A model generated the notes under the pieces. That model did not search any database and was not told the DNA's origin. It saw only the letters and a program-made list of their open reading frames with translations. This document shows, in pieces, positions 25,430-34,475 of a stretch of 64,000 nucleotides of DNA (the stretch's first letter is position 1; the number at the start of each line of letters is the position of its first letter). Source of the stretch: Kistimonas sp964291505 (lineage in GTDB: Bacteria > Pseudomonadota > Gammaproteobacteria > Pseudomonadales > Endozoicomonadaceae). The stretch is from positions 1,736,001-1,800,000 of the forward strand of contig OZ220216.1 of the NCBI GenBank assembly GCA_964291505.2, read 5' to 3'. The position numbers were made by a program, and so were the translations under genes.

Positions 25430-25469
25430 GCAATGTGCTTTACCCGAAACGAGCGGCAAAGCACATTGC
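25430..25469. repeat. 12-bp inverted repeat in the nagE-nagF intercistronic region
   Basis: Perfect arms GCAATGTGCTTT (25430-25441) and AAAGCACATTGC (25458-25469) with a 16-nt loop. It sits in the 121-bp gap between nagE and the fusion gene, with no T-run. It could be a processing or stability hairpin giving different amounts of the two proteins, or a second regulator site. Confidence 0.75.
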
Positions 25470-25484
25470 CAGATAATCGCATGA

Positions 25485-26921
25485 TTAGAATGCCGGTTCT
25501 GCTTCAGCGACCTGCATAGATTTCATGATGCCTGCAATGGTTTCGGCTTCAGGTCCGAGTACCACCTGGATACTCTTCTCACCCACCCGAATCACACCAC
25601 TGGCACCCAGCGCCTTGAATTCGGCGTCACTGGCGACAACCGGTGAATGGACATTCAATCGCAGACGTGTGATGCAGGCATCAATGGTTTCCAGGTTCTC
25701 AATCCCACCCAACAGCACCAGGTAACGTTGCGCCTTACCGGTTGGCGTATCCGCAGCGTCCATGGCAACGGCCGCAGGCTGAAGGGTAACGGTTGGTTCA
25801 GATTCTTCAGCCGCATCTTCATCCCGACCCGGGGTTTTAAGGTTCATGAACTTGATTAGCGCATAAAAACTCACGAAGTAAATAACACCCGTGCAGAGTC
25901 CCTGCAACAGCAATACCTCTGGTTTGGTCGCAAGACCCCAGTTCAGGACAAAGTCAAAGAGACCGGCAGAGAATCCAAAACCATGCAGCGTACCCAGCAG
26001 GTTGGAAATCATCAGAGAGAGACCGGTCAGCACCGCGTGGAGGGCATACAGCGCTGGCGCCAGGAACATGAACATAAACTCAAGTGGTTCTGTGATCCCG
26101 GTCAGGAATGCCGTCATCGCCACAGAGAACAGGACACCGCCGACCTGCGCACGACGATCCTTGGGTGCCGCCAGATACATAGCCAGAGCACCCGCCGGCA
26201 AACCGAACATCATCACAGGGAAAAAGCCTGCCATAAAAGCGCCTGCGGTGGGATCACCGGCAAAGAACCGGTTTAAATCACCCGTCACAAGCTCACCGGC
26301 GGTATTGGTGAAATCGCCCAAGCCGAACCAGAAATAAGAATTCAGCACATGGTGTAATCCAAAGGGAATCAAACCGCGGTTAAGGGTGCCATACAGGAAT
26401 TGCCCTACAGAGCCAGACTCAGCCACACCGTGGCCAAAGGCATCAATCCCGGACTGGATCACCGGCCAGACATAACCACAGACCCAGGCCACCAGCAGCA
26501 TGATCAGACCGGTGATAATCGGCACCAGCCGCTTGCCACCAAAGAAGCCCAGATACTGAGGAAGGACGGTGGCATGAAAACGGTTATAGACGTGTCCGGC
26601 AACAATACCGGCCATAATCCCGCCGAAAAACGACATATTGATACTGTCATTGATCGTGCCAGCCGCACTGGTCAGCACGAAATAGCCAATCGCACCGGCA
26701 ATGGCAGCAGCACCGGCGCCATCACGGGACAGTCCCACGCCAATACCCATCGCGAACAACAACGGCAGATTACTGAAAATGGCATTGCCGGCTTCCGCCA
26801 TAAACGGAATATCCAGCAAATCGGGCTGCCCGAGTCGCAGCAACAGGGCTGCAACAGGCAGCGAGGCAATAGGCAGCATCAGCGCCTTACCCAGCTTCTG
26901 CAGGTAACTGAAGATGTTCAC
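25485..26921 (-). CDS. nagE: PTS N-acetylglucosamine transporter, EIICB
   Basis: Inner-membrane permease that imports and phosphorylates GlcNAc to GlcNAc-6-P. It has 478 aa and starts at a GTG (26921) with GAGGGG 8 nt upstream. The IIC domain (about 1-365) begins MNIFSYLQKLGKALMLPIAS and holds GLIPFGLHHVLNSYFWFGLG and GITEPLEFMFMFLAPALYAL, both typical of the glucose family. After an acidic linker (DEDAAEESE) the IIB domain (about 395-478) has the phosphorylatable Cys416 in IDACITRLRLNV. Unlike E. coli NagE there is no C-terminal IIA, which is supplied by the downstream fusion protein. It is divergent from nagB. Confidence 0.95.
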   Translation of the reverse strand: MNIFSYLQKLGKALMLPIASLPVAALLLRLGQPDLLDIPFMAEAGNAIFSNLPLLFAMGIGVGLSRDGAGAAAIAGAIGYFVLTSAAGTINDSINMSFFGGIMAGIVAGHVYNRFHATVLPQYLGFFGGKRLVPIITGLIMLLVAWVCGYVWPVIQSGIDAFGHGVAESGSVGQFLYGTLNRGLIPFGLHHVLNSYFWFGLGDFTNTAGELVTGDLNRFFAGDPTAGAFMAGFFPVMMFGLPAGALAMYLAAPKDRRAQVGGVLFSVAMTAFLTGITEPLEFMFMFLAPALYALHAVLTGLSLMISNLLGTLHGFGFSAGLFDFVLNWGLATKPEVLLLQGLCTGVIYFVSFYALIKFMNLKTPGRDEDAAEESEPTVTLQPAAVAMDAADTPTGKAQRYLVLLGGIENLETIDACITRLRLNVHSPVVASDAEFKALGASGVIRVGEKSIQVVLGPEAETIAGIMKSMQVAEAEPAF

Positions 26922-27166
26922 GGCAGGTTCCCCTCGATTGGCTAGTAATTTAAGGCATCATCGTACCTACTTTTTTTATTTCGCGAAATATGTGGCAGGA
27001 ATATTTATGTTTCAGATCAATAAAAGCGAATCACAGCGAAATAATTTGACCTTTAAGCTGCCTATTATTTTATTATGTAAATTATCGGCAGGCTCTATCC
27101 GTTATCAGAATCGGTACGCATCAGCCAGGACAAAACCGCAACATACGACTATCCGGGAGACAATCC
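26922..27166. promoter_or_regulatory. Divergent nagE/nagB control region with candidate NagC operators
   Basis: A 245-bp AT-rich region between the two arms of the nag locus. It contains a perfect 12-bp palindrome ATTTCGCGAAAT (26978-26989) and a second, related half-site GCGAAATAATTT (27036-27047). A plus-strand promoter may consist of TTGACC (27046-27051) and TTATTA (27070-27075), 18 bp apart, for nagB. NagC is encoded at the end of the plus-strand operon, so control from here by looping between two sites, as in E. coli, is plausible but inferred. Confidence 0.5.
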
Positions 27167-27967
27167 ATGCGTCTTATCCCTCTGCGAGACAGCCAGACGG
27201 CAGGACTCTGGTCAGCACGCTATATTGCCGACCGCATCCGGGCATTCAACCCCGGCCCGGATCGCCCTTTTGTGCTGGGTCTCCCCACGGGTAGCACACC
27301 GCTAGCGACTTACCGGGAGCTGATCCGGTTACACCAGCAGGAAGATCTCAGTTTCAGGCATGTCATCACGTTCAACATGGATGAATATGTTGGACTCGAT
27401 GCCGGACATGTCCAGAGCTACCGGACCTTCATGGAAGAGAACCTGTTCCGGCATATCGACATTCCCTCTGCCAACATCCACTTTCTTGATGGCAACGCTG
27501 ATGACCTGGACGCTGAGTGCCAGCGCTACGAAGACTGCATCAGTGCCGCTGGCGGTATCCACCTGTTTTTTGGTGGCGTTGGCCATGATGGGCATATTGC
27601 GTTTAACGAACCCGGCTCTTCCCTGCGCTCACGCACCCGGATCAAAACCCTGGCGCTTAATACTCGACAGGCGAATGCCCGCTTTTTTGAGGATGATATC
27701 AATCAAGTCCCCAAACTGGCGTTAACCGTCGGGGTAGGCACCATCATGGATGCCGATGAAGTATTAATTCTGGCCACCGGTTCCGGCAAGGCCCGAGCAG
27801 TCAAAGCCGCCGTGGAGGATCCCATTAACCATATGTGGACGATCTCAGCCCTTCAGCTACATGCCAAAACACTGCTCGTCTGTGATGACGCTGCGACACT
27901 GGACCTGACCGTTCGCACCCTCCGGTATTTTGAAAGCATCGAAGCGGAACATATTCAGGGATTCTGA
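27167..27967 (+). CDS. nagB: Glucosamine-6-phosphate deaminase
   Basis: Cytoplasmic enzyme converting glucosamine-6-P to fructose-6-P and ammonia. It has 266 aa, the same as E. coli NagB. Motifs: LPTGSTPLATYRELIRLHQQ (phosphate binding), TFNMDEYVGL (catalytic Asp), SYRTFMEENLFRHIDIP, GGVGHDGHIAFNEPGSSLRS (catalytic His and Glu) and the C-terminal allosteric region. The start ATG at 27167 gives MRLIPLRDSQTAGLWSARYI. nagA begins one base after its stop, so the genes are cotranscribed. Product fructose-6-P enters glycolysis. Confidence 0.97.
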   Translation: MRLIPLRDSQTAGLWSARYIADRIRAFNPGPDRPFVLGLPTGSTPLATYRELIRLHQQEDLSFRHVITFNMDEYVGLDAGHVQSYRTFMEENLFRHIDIPSANIHFLDGNADDLDAECQRYEDCISAAGGIHLFFGGVGHDGHIAFNEPGSSLRSRTRIKTLALNTRQANARFFEDDINQVPKLALTVGVGTIMDADEVLILATGSGKARAVKAAVEDPINHMWTISALQLHAKTLLVCDDAATLDLTVRTLRYFESIEAEHIQGF

Positions 27968-27968
27968 C

Positions 27969-29153
27969 ATGGTCATCGGACATACAAATACCTTCGCCCT
28001 GACTGATGGCATCATCATTTCAGCCGGTGACATACTGAAGAATCACGCTGTGGTCATCAGCGATGGAATCATCAAAGCCATCATTCCTGATAGCCAGCTA
28101 TCCAAGGGCATAGCTACCCATTCTCTTGGCGGACAACATCTCTGCCCTGGCTTTATTGATCTTCAGCTGAACGGTTGTGGCGGTGTTTTGTTTAACAGCG
28201 ACATCAACACCAACACACTGGACACCATGCATCAGACCAACCTTCGTCATGGCTGCACCAGTTTCCTGCCAACGCTGATCACCTGCGATGATGGCGATAT
28301 CCAGCAAGCCATTACGGTTACGCAGGAATACAAAAACCACCATCCGTTTCGTGTGCCCGGATTGCACCTGGAAGGCCCCTGGCTCAACCCTAATCGCAAG
28401 GGCATTCATGATGCTAAGCAGGTGCGACGCCCTGATGCCGACCTGCTTCGCCTGATATGCGACAACAGTAACACCATAAGCATGATGACCTTGGCACCCG
28501 AAGTCTGTCCCGCCGGCACTATTGAACAATTGACGGAAGCCGGTATCCGGGTCGCCATCGGTCATACTGCGGCCACCAGCACAGAAGTTAAGCAGGCTAT
28601 CAAAGCAGGTGCAGGCTTTGCCACACACCTGTTCAACGCCATGCCGCCTTTGACCAACCGCGAACCCGGACCTGTCGGCGCTATTCTCGATGACCAGCAC
28701 ATTTGCGCTGGCATCATTGCCGATGGTGTGCATGTGAACTGGCAAAATATTCGTCTGGCGTGGCGCCTACTCGGCAGCAAGAGACTCTGTCTTGTTACCG
28801 ATGCCACACCTGCGGCTGGCGCCCAGATAGACCAGTTCCAGTTTGGTGGACAGACCGTGTATTATCGCGACGGCAAGTGCCTCAGCGCCGAAGGCACGAT
28901 CGGTGGCTCGGCTCTGACCATGGACGCAGCGGTAAAAAACAGCATTGAACACGTTCATATCCCCTTGGCTGAAGCCATCTGCATGGCAACCATAACACCC
29001 GCGCACAGCATTGGCCTTGATGACCACATCGGCCAGATCAAACCGGGTATGCAGGCAAACCTCGCCATTCTGGATCAGGACTATTCAGTCACTGCAACGA
29101 TATCAGATGGCCAGTTAATCGATTGGGGCAACGGGACTCTCAAAGGACAATGA
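27969..29153 (+). CDS. nagA: N-acetylglucosamine-6-phosphate deacetylase
   Basis: Amidohydrolase-family metalloenzyme that removes acetate from GlcNAc-6-P. It has 394 aa from the ATG at 27969. Motifs: PGFIDLQLNGCGGVLFNSDI, LHLEGPWLNPNRKGIHDAKQ (metal Glu), IGHTAATSTEVKQAIKAGAG (metal His), ATHLFNAMPPLTNREPGPVG (metal His, substrate loop), VTDATPAAGA (catalytic Asp) and the terminal GQIKPGMQANLAILDQDYSV. The first family motif reads QLNGCGG, as in E. coli NagA. The stop codon overlaps the nagC start (ATGA). Confidence 0.96.
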   Translation: MVIGHTNTFALTDGIIISAGDILKNHAVVISDGIIKAIIPDSQLSKGIATHSLGGQHLCPGFIDLQLNGCGGVLFNSDINTNTLDTMHQTNLRHGCTSFLPTLITCDDGDIQQAITVTQEYKNHHPFRVPGLHLEGPWLNPNRKGIHDAKQVRRPDADLLRLICDNSNTISMMTLAPEVCPAGTIEQLTEAGIRVAIGHTAATSTEVKQAIKAGAGFATHLFNAMPPLTNREPGPVGAILDDQHICAGIIADGVHVNWQNIRLAWRLLGSKRLCLVTDATPAAGAQIDQFQFGGQTVYYRDGKCLSAEGTIGGSALTMDAAVKNSIEHVHIPLAEAICMATITPAHSIGLDDHIGQIKPGMQANLAILDQDYSVTATISDGQLIDWGNGTLKGQ

Positions 29154-30361
29154 TCAAAACCGAATCCACAGGACAGGAACTCAGGCTGAAACCGATCGCC
29201 ACGGTCTACAGAACGATTGATCAGGTAGGCCCGATATCACGGATACAACTTGCCCGTGAATGCCTGATGGCACCTGGGACACTGACCCGTATTGCCCGCC
29301 TGCTGATGGATAACCACCTGATTCAGGAAGTGGCATCACAGGCCTCCACTGGTGGGCGGCGACCGGTATCCCTTGCCATTAATACAAGCGCACGACAATT
29401 ACTGGCGGTACGCGCAGGTCGCAGCCACTTCCATATGGGATTGTGTGACCTTTCCGGAAAACTCATCAAAAAAGAAGTCGTTCAGGCTTCAACTGAGTCA
29501 GAAGAGAGCTTTTGCGCAGGACTGATCTCTGCCATGCGAGGCTTCATCCGTAGCAACAAACAACACATAACCGTGCTAACGGGTGTGGGCATCACCCTCC
29601 CTGGCCTGATTGATAGCCAGGCAGGCATTGTGCACTTTATGCCAAACATTTCGGTCAATCGTTTAGCACTGGCAGAAAACGTCCGTCAGGCACTCGAAAT
29701 ACCCTGCTATATCAGCAATGACACCGCTGCGATGTGCCTTGCCGAACATTACTTTGGTACTGCAACAACCTGCAGGAATGCCCTGTTCATCAGCATTCAT
29801 AACGGTGTGCGTGCCGGCATGATGATCCATGGAGAACTTTATGAAGGCTACCTGGGTGCAGCCGGTGAGATTGGACATATTCAGGTCGATCCACTGGGAC
29901 AGCGCTGCTATTGCGGGAATTTTGGCTGTCTGGAAACTTTGGTCTGTAACCCCGCCATCGAAAACCGTTATAACCAGCTGGCCCGGGACCACCAGCCAGC
30001 CGTTGATGCCTATCCACTGGGTAACAAAACCATCGCTGACATCTGCACCGCTGCCGTCAATCAGGAGCCACTGGCCGTGAATGTCCTCAAAGACGTGGCC
30101 AAACACCTTGGTAATGTCATCGCGATGAGCGTTAACCTTATACGCCCTGAGAAAATTATCCTTTCCGGGGAAATAGCAGCGGCCTTTCCGATTATCGCAC
30201 CGGTCATTCAGCACTGTATGGAAAACGGAACGGTACAAGGCATATCCCACGCACCAACACTTGAAATCTCACCGCTCGGTGATCAACGCTGGCTTGGCGG
30301 TACCGCCCTGGTGAAACGAGCCCTGCGGGAAGGCAGCCTGCTAGGCCAATTACTCGATTAA
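29150..30361 (+). CDS. nagC: ROK-family repressor NagC
   Basis: Transcription factor of the NagC/Mlc group, expected to repress the nag genes until GlcNAc-6-P binds. It has 403 aa. The N-terminal winged HTH (about 15-75) includes TIDQVGPISRIQLARECLMA PGTLTRIA. The ROK kinase-like core contains VGITLPGLIDSQAGIVHF and the zinc motif in GHIQVDPLGQRCYCGNFGCL (Cys-x-Cys-x4-Cys) followed by ETL. The C-terminus GDQRWLGGTALVKRALREG is typical. The start ATG at 29150 overlaps the nagA stop by four bases. As in E. coli it is the last gene of a nagBAC order, so it would regulate its own level. Confidence 0.94.
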   Translation: MIKTESTGQELRLKPIATVYRTIDQVGPISRIQLARECLMAPGTLTRIARLLMDNHLIQEVASQASTGGRRPVSLAINTSARQLLAVRAGRSHFHMGLCDLSGKLIKKEVVQASTESEESFCAGLISAMRGFIRSNKQHITVLTGVGITLPGLIDSQAGIVHFMPNISVNRLALAENVRQALEIPCYISNDTAAMCLAEHYFGTATTCRNALFISIHNGVRAGMMIHGELYEGYLGAAGEIGHIQVDPLGQRCYCGNFGCLETLVCNPAIENRYNQLARDHQPAVDAYPLGNKTIADICTAAVNQEPLAVNVLKDVAKHLGNVIAMSVNLIRPEKIILSGEIAAAFPIIAPVIQHCMENGTVQGISHAPTLEISPLGDQRWLGGTALVKRALREGSLLGQLLD

Positions 30362-30417
30362 GCTTGGGAAGGTGCAATCTCTTAACGCTTGCAGCTCCAT
30401 TGCACTTAAAACAGTGC

Positions 30418-30663
30418 CTATTTTGTCCTTTCTAGCAAAGCCAACGCCTGTTCGGCATCAAAGGGCCAGCCGAGTTCATGGCCGTCCGGGGCAACCTGCA
30501 CTACCGGAATCCGCTCGCCATATTGATCAATCAGCTGGTCAGATTCAGCAATATCTATAAGCTCCAGGGCAAAAGGCTCTGCGGGCTTCAGATTCACCAG
30601 CATGTCCAGGGCCTGCTCACAGAGATGACAGCACTCCGTGGTGTAGAGGAACAGCGTGATCAT
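30418..30663 (-). CDS. Glutaredoxin-like thioredoxin-fold protein (DUF836)
   Basis: An 81-aa protein, MITLFLYTTECCHLCEQALD, with a CxxC active site (CHLC) preceded by another Cys, then EPFALELIDIAESDQLIDQY, the cis-Pro region GERIPVVQV, and a short C-terminal helix. This matches the small glutaredoxin-like DUF836 family. The start ATG at 30663 has AAGGGG about 6 nt upstream; the frame extends to 30699 but without a ribosome site. It is convergent with nagC. Substrate unknown. Confidence 0.85.
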   Translation of the reverse strand: MITLFLYTTECCHLCEQALDMLVNLKPAEPFALELIDIAESDQLIDQYGERIPVVQVAPDGHELGWPFDAEQALALLERTK

Positions 30664-30885
30664 GATAAGCCCCTTCTGACCAGTCAGAGCACCTGACACT
30701 GAACTATGCTCTTTATAAATGAAGTATGTAAGCAGTTCTTACAGATATAGTGAGTAGTAATAACATTCTTGTCTGTCACCTTACTACCAGCACGCGTAAA
30801 ATAACGTGATAAATCAACTGACTGCAACCGATTATGCAGATCAGATATGACAACGAAATAACTAACTGTCGTAACAGGGGATTGC

Positions 30886-32868
30886 ATGGATTTCAGCTTT
30901 TTCAATCAACTTCTAATTATCTTCTCCCTGTCAGTGGTTTGTATTGCTGTCTTCCATCGCCTGCGTATCTCCGACACCCTGGCCTATCTCGTGGTTGGAC
31001 TGATCCTCGGTCCAACAGCGACCGGGTTCATTGATACCAGCTTTGATATCAGCCTGCTGGCCGAAATGGGTGTCGTGTTTCTGCTGTTTTCTTTGGGATT
31101 GGAATTTTCGCTATCCAATATGCTGGCCATGCGCAGGGTCGTGTTTGGACTGGGCGGCCTGCAGGTGCTCATCAGCACCGTACTGATTGGCTTCTGCGGT
31201 CTGTTGCTGGGCTTTTCCCATGCTGGAGCGCTGGTCATGGCTGCCGGATTATCCCTCTCATCCACGGCTATTGTTTCCAAGGAACTGTCTCGTCGAAACG
31301 AGATCCGCTCTGACCATGGCCAGCTGGCGATTGGCACTCTCATCTTTCAGGATATTGCGGCAGTTTTCTTCCTTATCCTGGTTCCTGCCGTCGGCGGCTT
31401 TGGCGAATCCGGACTGGCCATGTCGCTAATCATTAGCCTTGCCAAAGGCAGCCTGTTTGTGGTCTTTATGCTGATGATTGGCCGCTGGGTGATGCCAAAG
31501 ATATTCCATGAAATCGCCAGGGCCCGTTCTGAAGAACTGTTCGTCCTCACGGCTATTGTGGTTGCCCTGCTAGCCGCATGGCTCACCCATCTGCTGTCTC
31601 TGTCCATGGCGCTGGGCGGCTTTGTCGCCGGCATGATGCTGGGAGAAAGCCATTACCGCCATCAGGTAGAAGCTGACATCCGCCCTTTCCGTGACATTCT
31701 GCTGGGACTGTTTTTTGTTTCCATTGGCCTGATGCTGGACCTGGATCAGTTCCTGAGCCAGTGGCACCTGATCCTGCTGGCCAGCGCCGGACTCATACTG
31801 TTCAAAGCGGTACTGATAAGCCAGCTAAGCTATTTTGTGTTCCCTGATCGAAAAGTCGCTATCCGTACCGGTCTGTCATTGGCTCAGGGCGGTGAATTCT
31901 GCTTTGCTCTCGTAGCGCTGGCGGCCAACAATCAGTTCCTCTCAGCCAGCACCAGCTCTTTAATCCTATCCGTGACCATTGTATCGATGGCCGTGACACC
32001 ACTATTGATCCGCTACAGTGAAACCATTGCTGAACGCCTGACCGGTGAACGGAAAAAGCGGCCCACCATGATCTCATCAGCCGACCGTATCCGACAGGAA
32101 ACGGAAACAATGGATAATCACATCCTGATCTGTGGCTATGGTCGCGTTGGTCAGGCGATAAGCCGTTTTCTAGACAAGGAAGGCTTACCGTTCGCTGTAC
32201 TGGATGACGACCCGGTGCACGTCCGTGAGGCAACACGTGCCAGCATGCCGGTGTTTTATGGCGATTGTCAGCGCCTGGAACTGCTGGAAGCCGCAGGCCT
32301 CAAGCGCGCCAGACTGGTTGCAATCTGCATCAACAACTCCCGAAACGCTCATGCTGCCTTGAAAAAGATCCGCAGCGTGAATCCAGACACCCCAATTCTG
32401 GTTCGCACCCGGGATGATGCAATGATGGACACCCTGAAAAAGGACGGCGCGACAGAAGTATTCCCTGAAGTACTCGAGTCCAGCCTGCTCATTATCAGTC
32501 ATGTCCTCCATTTGCTGGGGCACAACAAGCTGGCCGTCGCCCAGCGTATTGATGCCGTCCGGCGCCAGCACTACAACATCCTGCACGGTTCCTTTTTTGG
32601 CACCAGTGAAGCACTGCACGATCTGGACGGTAACCCACAACAGTTCCTGCACGCCGTGACCCTGCCGGAAAAAGCCTATGCTGTCGGCAAGCGACTGTCA
32701 GAAATCCCGCTTGATAAAACAGGCGTACATGTACAAAAGCTGACCCGAGAGAACGACTCTGTTCCTCTGTGCAACGACCCTTCACTCCATCCTGACGATG
32801 TTGTACTCATAAATGGTACACCGGAGCAGATCGAACACGGCGAAGCCGTCCTGCTTAGCGGTCAGTAA
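30886..32868 (+). CDS. CPA2 monovalent cation:proton antiporter with TrkA-N/RCK domain (KefB/KefC-like)
   Basis: A 660-aa inner-membrane antiporter or K+ efflux protein. The membrane domain (about 1-390, 12-13 helices) contains AYLVVGLILGPTATGFIDTS, GVVFLLFSLGLEFSLSNMLA, LSLSSTAIVSKELSRRNEIR, FQDIAAVFFLILV (conserved Asp) and GLSLAQGGEFCFALVALAAN. The cytoplasmic part has a Rossmann TrkA-N domain (about 411-530, HILICGYGRVGQAISRFLDK) and a TrkA-C domain at the end (KAYAVGKRLSEIPLDKTGVH). The length and order are those of KefB/C and YbaL; glutathione control cannot be judged. The ATG at 30886 has AGGGG upstream. A hairpin terminator follows. Confidence 0.9.
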   Translation: MDFSFFNQLLIIFSLSVVCIAVFHRLRISDTLAYLVVGLILGPTATGFIDTSFDISLLAEMGVVFLLFSLGLEFSLSNMLAMRRVVFGLGGLQVLISTVLIGFCGLLLGFSHAGALVMAAGLSLSSTAIVSKELSRRNEIRSDHGQLAIGTLIFQDIAAVFFLILVPAVGGFGESGLAMSLIISLAKGSLFVVFMLMIGRWVMPKIFHEIARARSEELFVLTAIVVALLAAWLTHLLSLSMALGGFVAGMMLGESHYRHQVEADIRPFRDILLGLFFVSIGLMLDLDQFLSQWHLILLASAGLILFKAVLISQLSYFVFPDRKVAIRTGLSLAQGGEFCFALVALAANNQFLSASTSSLILSVTIVSMAVTPLLIRYSETIAERLTGERKKRPTMISSADRIRQETETMDNHILICGYGRVGQAISRFLDKEGLPFAVLDDDPVHVREATRASMPVFYGDCQRLELLEAAGLKRARLVAICINNSRNAHAALKKIRSVNPDTPILVRTRDDAMMDTLKKDGATEVFPEVLESSLLIISHVLHLLGHNKLAVAQRIDAVRRQHYNILHGSFFGTSEALHDLDGNPQQFLHAVTLPEKAYAVGKRLSEIPLDKTGVHVQKLTRENDSVPLCNDPSLHPDDVVLINGTPEQIEHGEAVLLSGQ

Positions 32869-32881
32869 GCATAGACCAAGA

Positions 32882-32905
32882 CCGGATGGCTCGACCATCC
32901 GGTTT
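32882..32905 (+). terminator. Terminator-like hairpin after the Kef-type antiporter
   Basis: Perfect 8-bp stem CCGGATGG/CCATCCGG with a 5-nt loop, followed by only three T. Confidence 0.7.
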
Positions 32906-33041
32906 CCATCACACCATCCCGACTGATCTATACTGGCTGTGGCGCTACTTTCCTCACACATTTGAGCGGCGTACATGCTCACCTTTTCCACACGTTCTTC
33001 TTACCATTCACTACTGACCGGCGTCGGCCGGGAGGTAAATT

Positions 33042-34217
33042 ATGTTTTCTGCAAAAGTACCGCTCTTGCTAACCAGCCTTGTTCTGGCATCAACGGCCGG
33101 AGCCGATGTTCAGCGCAGCAGCCTGACAAGCGCGATGCCTGACCGGGGCTTATGGACCCGAACTTTTACCGACTTAATTCGAACCGACCAACCGGATCAC
33201 TGGGGTAACTGGAATCTTGATACCTCCATTACCGCAGGCGCCATAGGCTATATCAACACTAACACCGGAGAATTCGAACGTATCGGGATCGTACCCAACA
33301 TCACCACCAGCAAAACCGATATGTCAGAGGTCATGAAGCTGTCAACCGAGTATGTCAACACCTCACAATTCAACGTGAATCTGAGTGACAAGCTTCCCTC
33401 AAAAGACAGTTCTGCTGCACCAGAAATCGGTACAACGGTACAGTGGAAATTCAATAAAAGTGGCTCCATTGCCACCCAGTGGTCGGTGTCATCCCATGAA
33501 CGCGTCGATAACCCCATCAATGTCATGACTGAAAACATGACTTGGCTGCAATCAGAAGCAGGCAAAGTAAACATGTATGACACTGAACATGGCGTCTCTC
33601 AAGGCTTTGGCATGGTCACAGGCGTTATTTGGGCCAAGAGTGGCATGAATGCCGGATCACTGTCAGACACTGCCTCATGGAGCATCACCGGCAAATCCAG
33701 CAACATCGACAGTATGCTTGGCAACGGCTCTGGCGAGGCTTCATTCCTGAAAACTGATTCCACAGGTGCAATCTCAACCCATACCTGGCCAGCAAGCGCA
33801 AATTCTGTATCCACCACAATGGTCCCCATCGCCTATAGCTTCGCTTCCATGGATGGCACTACGATCATCCCTTCATGGATCGGGATGATCAATTCTTTCC
33901 AGGTCATTCTTAACAATACCAAGGGAAGTTACATTGTTGACGCTGACCTTTACTACAGCACCAGCAATGGTGAGGTTCACGAACAAACACAACTCAGTGG
34001 TGGCCTCACACGCACATTTGGCAATATCCCGCTGGATGCGAACCACCTAAAGCTTGAACTGAAGTTTATCGGTATGGTCAACAGTGATTACTACACCATT
34101 CGCTGGGAGAAACCGCTTGGTCACTGGCTCACCGGGCAACGGCATGTTGAACTTCACGGGTACTGGCCGGGACCAACGTCCTATACAATACTAGAAGAAC
34201 AATTCGCTGATGAGTAA
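33042..34217 (+). CDS. Unrecognised secreted protein, Ser/Thr-rich and cysteine-free
   Basis: A 391-aa protein with a clear signal peptide (MFSAKVPLLLTSLVLASTAG, cleavage near AGA-DV). The mature chain has no cysteine and is rich in Ser, Thr, Asn and Gly, with long alternating stretches such as TTVQWKFNKSGSIATQWSVS and NAGSLSDTASWSITGKSSNI, suggesting an all-beta fold. The C-terminal third has an aromatic cluster, WEKPLGHWLTGQRHVELHGY. The pattern recalls aerolysin/ETX-MTX2-type beta pore-forming proteins, but I cannot identify a defining motif. GGGAGG lies 6 nt before the ATG at 33042 and a TATACT at about 32929 may be its promoter. It is monocistronic and inserted between two core genes, so acquisition is likely. 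Function unknown. Confidence 0.75.
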   Translation: MFSAKVPLLLTSLVLASTAGADVQRSSLTSAMPDRGLWTRTFTDLIRTDQPDHWGNWNLDTSITAGAIGYINTNTGEFERIGIVPNITTSKTDMSEVMKLSTEYVNTSQFNVNLSDKLPSKDSSAAPEIGTTVQWKFNKSGSIATQWSVSSHERVDNPINVMTENMTWLQSEAGKVNMYDTEHGVSQGFGMVTGVIWAKSGMNAGSLSDTASWSITGKSSNIDSMLGNGSGEASFLKTDSTGAISTHTWPASANSVSTTMVPIAYSFASMDGTTIIPSWIGMINSFQVILNNTKGSYIVDADLYYSTSNGEVHEQTQLSGGLTRTFGNIPLDANHLKLELKFIGMVNSDYYTIRWEKPLGHWLTGQRHVELHGYWPGPTSYTILEEQFADE

Positions 34218-34268
34218 GCGCTCAAAGTAGCGTGATCACTCATGCTATAAACCCCAAAAAGAGACACT

Positions 34269-34466
34269 ATGACAGGCAAAAAGGGATCAGGTATTTTTCA
34301 GATCATTCAGAGCGTACTGGCGGCAGCCTTTGGCGTTCAGAGTAACCGCAATCGTGAAAGGGACTTCACGGAAGGAAAACCCGGCCACTTCATTATTGCC
34401 GGGATACTGTTCACGGTGATTTTTGTGATTGTCCTGATCAGCATCGTCAATACTGTGCTCGGCTAA
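34269..34466 (+). CDS. DUF2970 small membrane protein
   Basis: A 65-aa protein, MTGKKGSGIFQIIQSVLAAA then FGVQSNRNRERDFTEGKPGH, ending in one transmembrane helix (FIIAGILFTVIFVIVLISIV). This is the full DUF2970 pattern. Family members commonly lie beside cysI in pseudomonads. Role unknown. Confidence 0.85.
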   Translation: MTGKKGSGIFQIIQSVLAAAFGVQSNRNRERDFTEGKPGHFIIAGILFTVIFVIVLISIVNTVLG

Positions 34467-34475
34467 ATAATCGCC

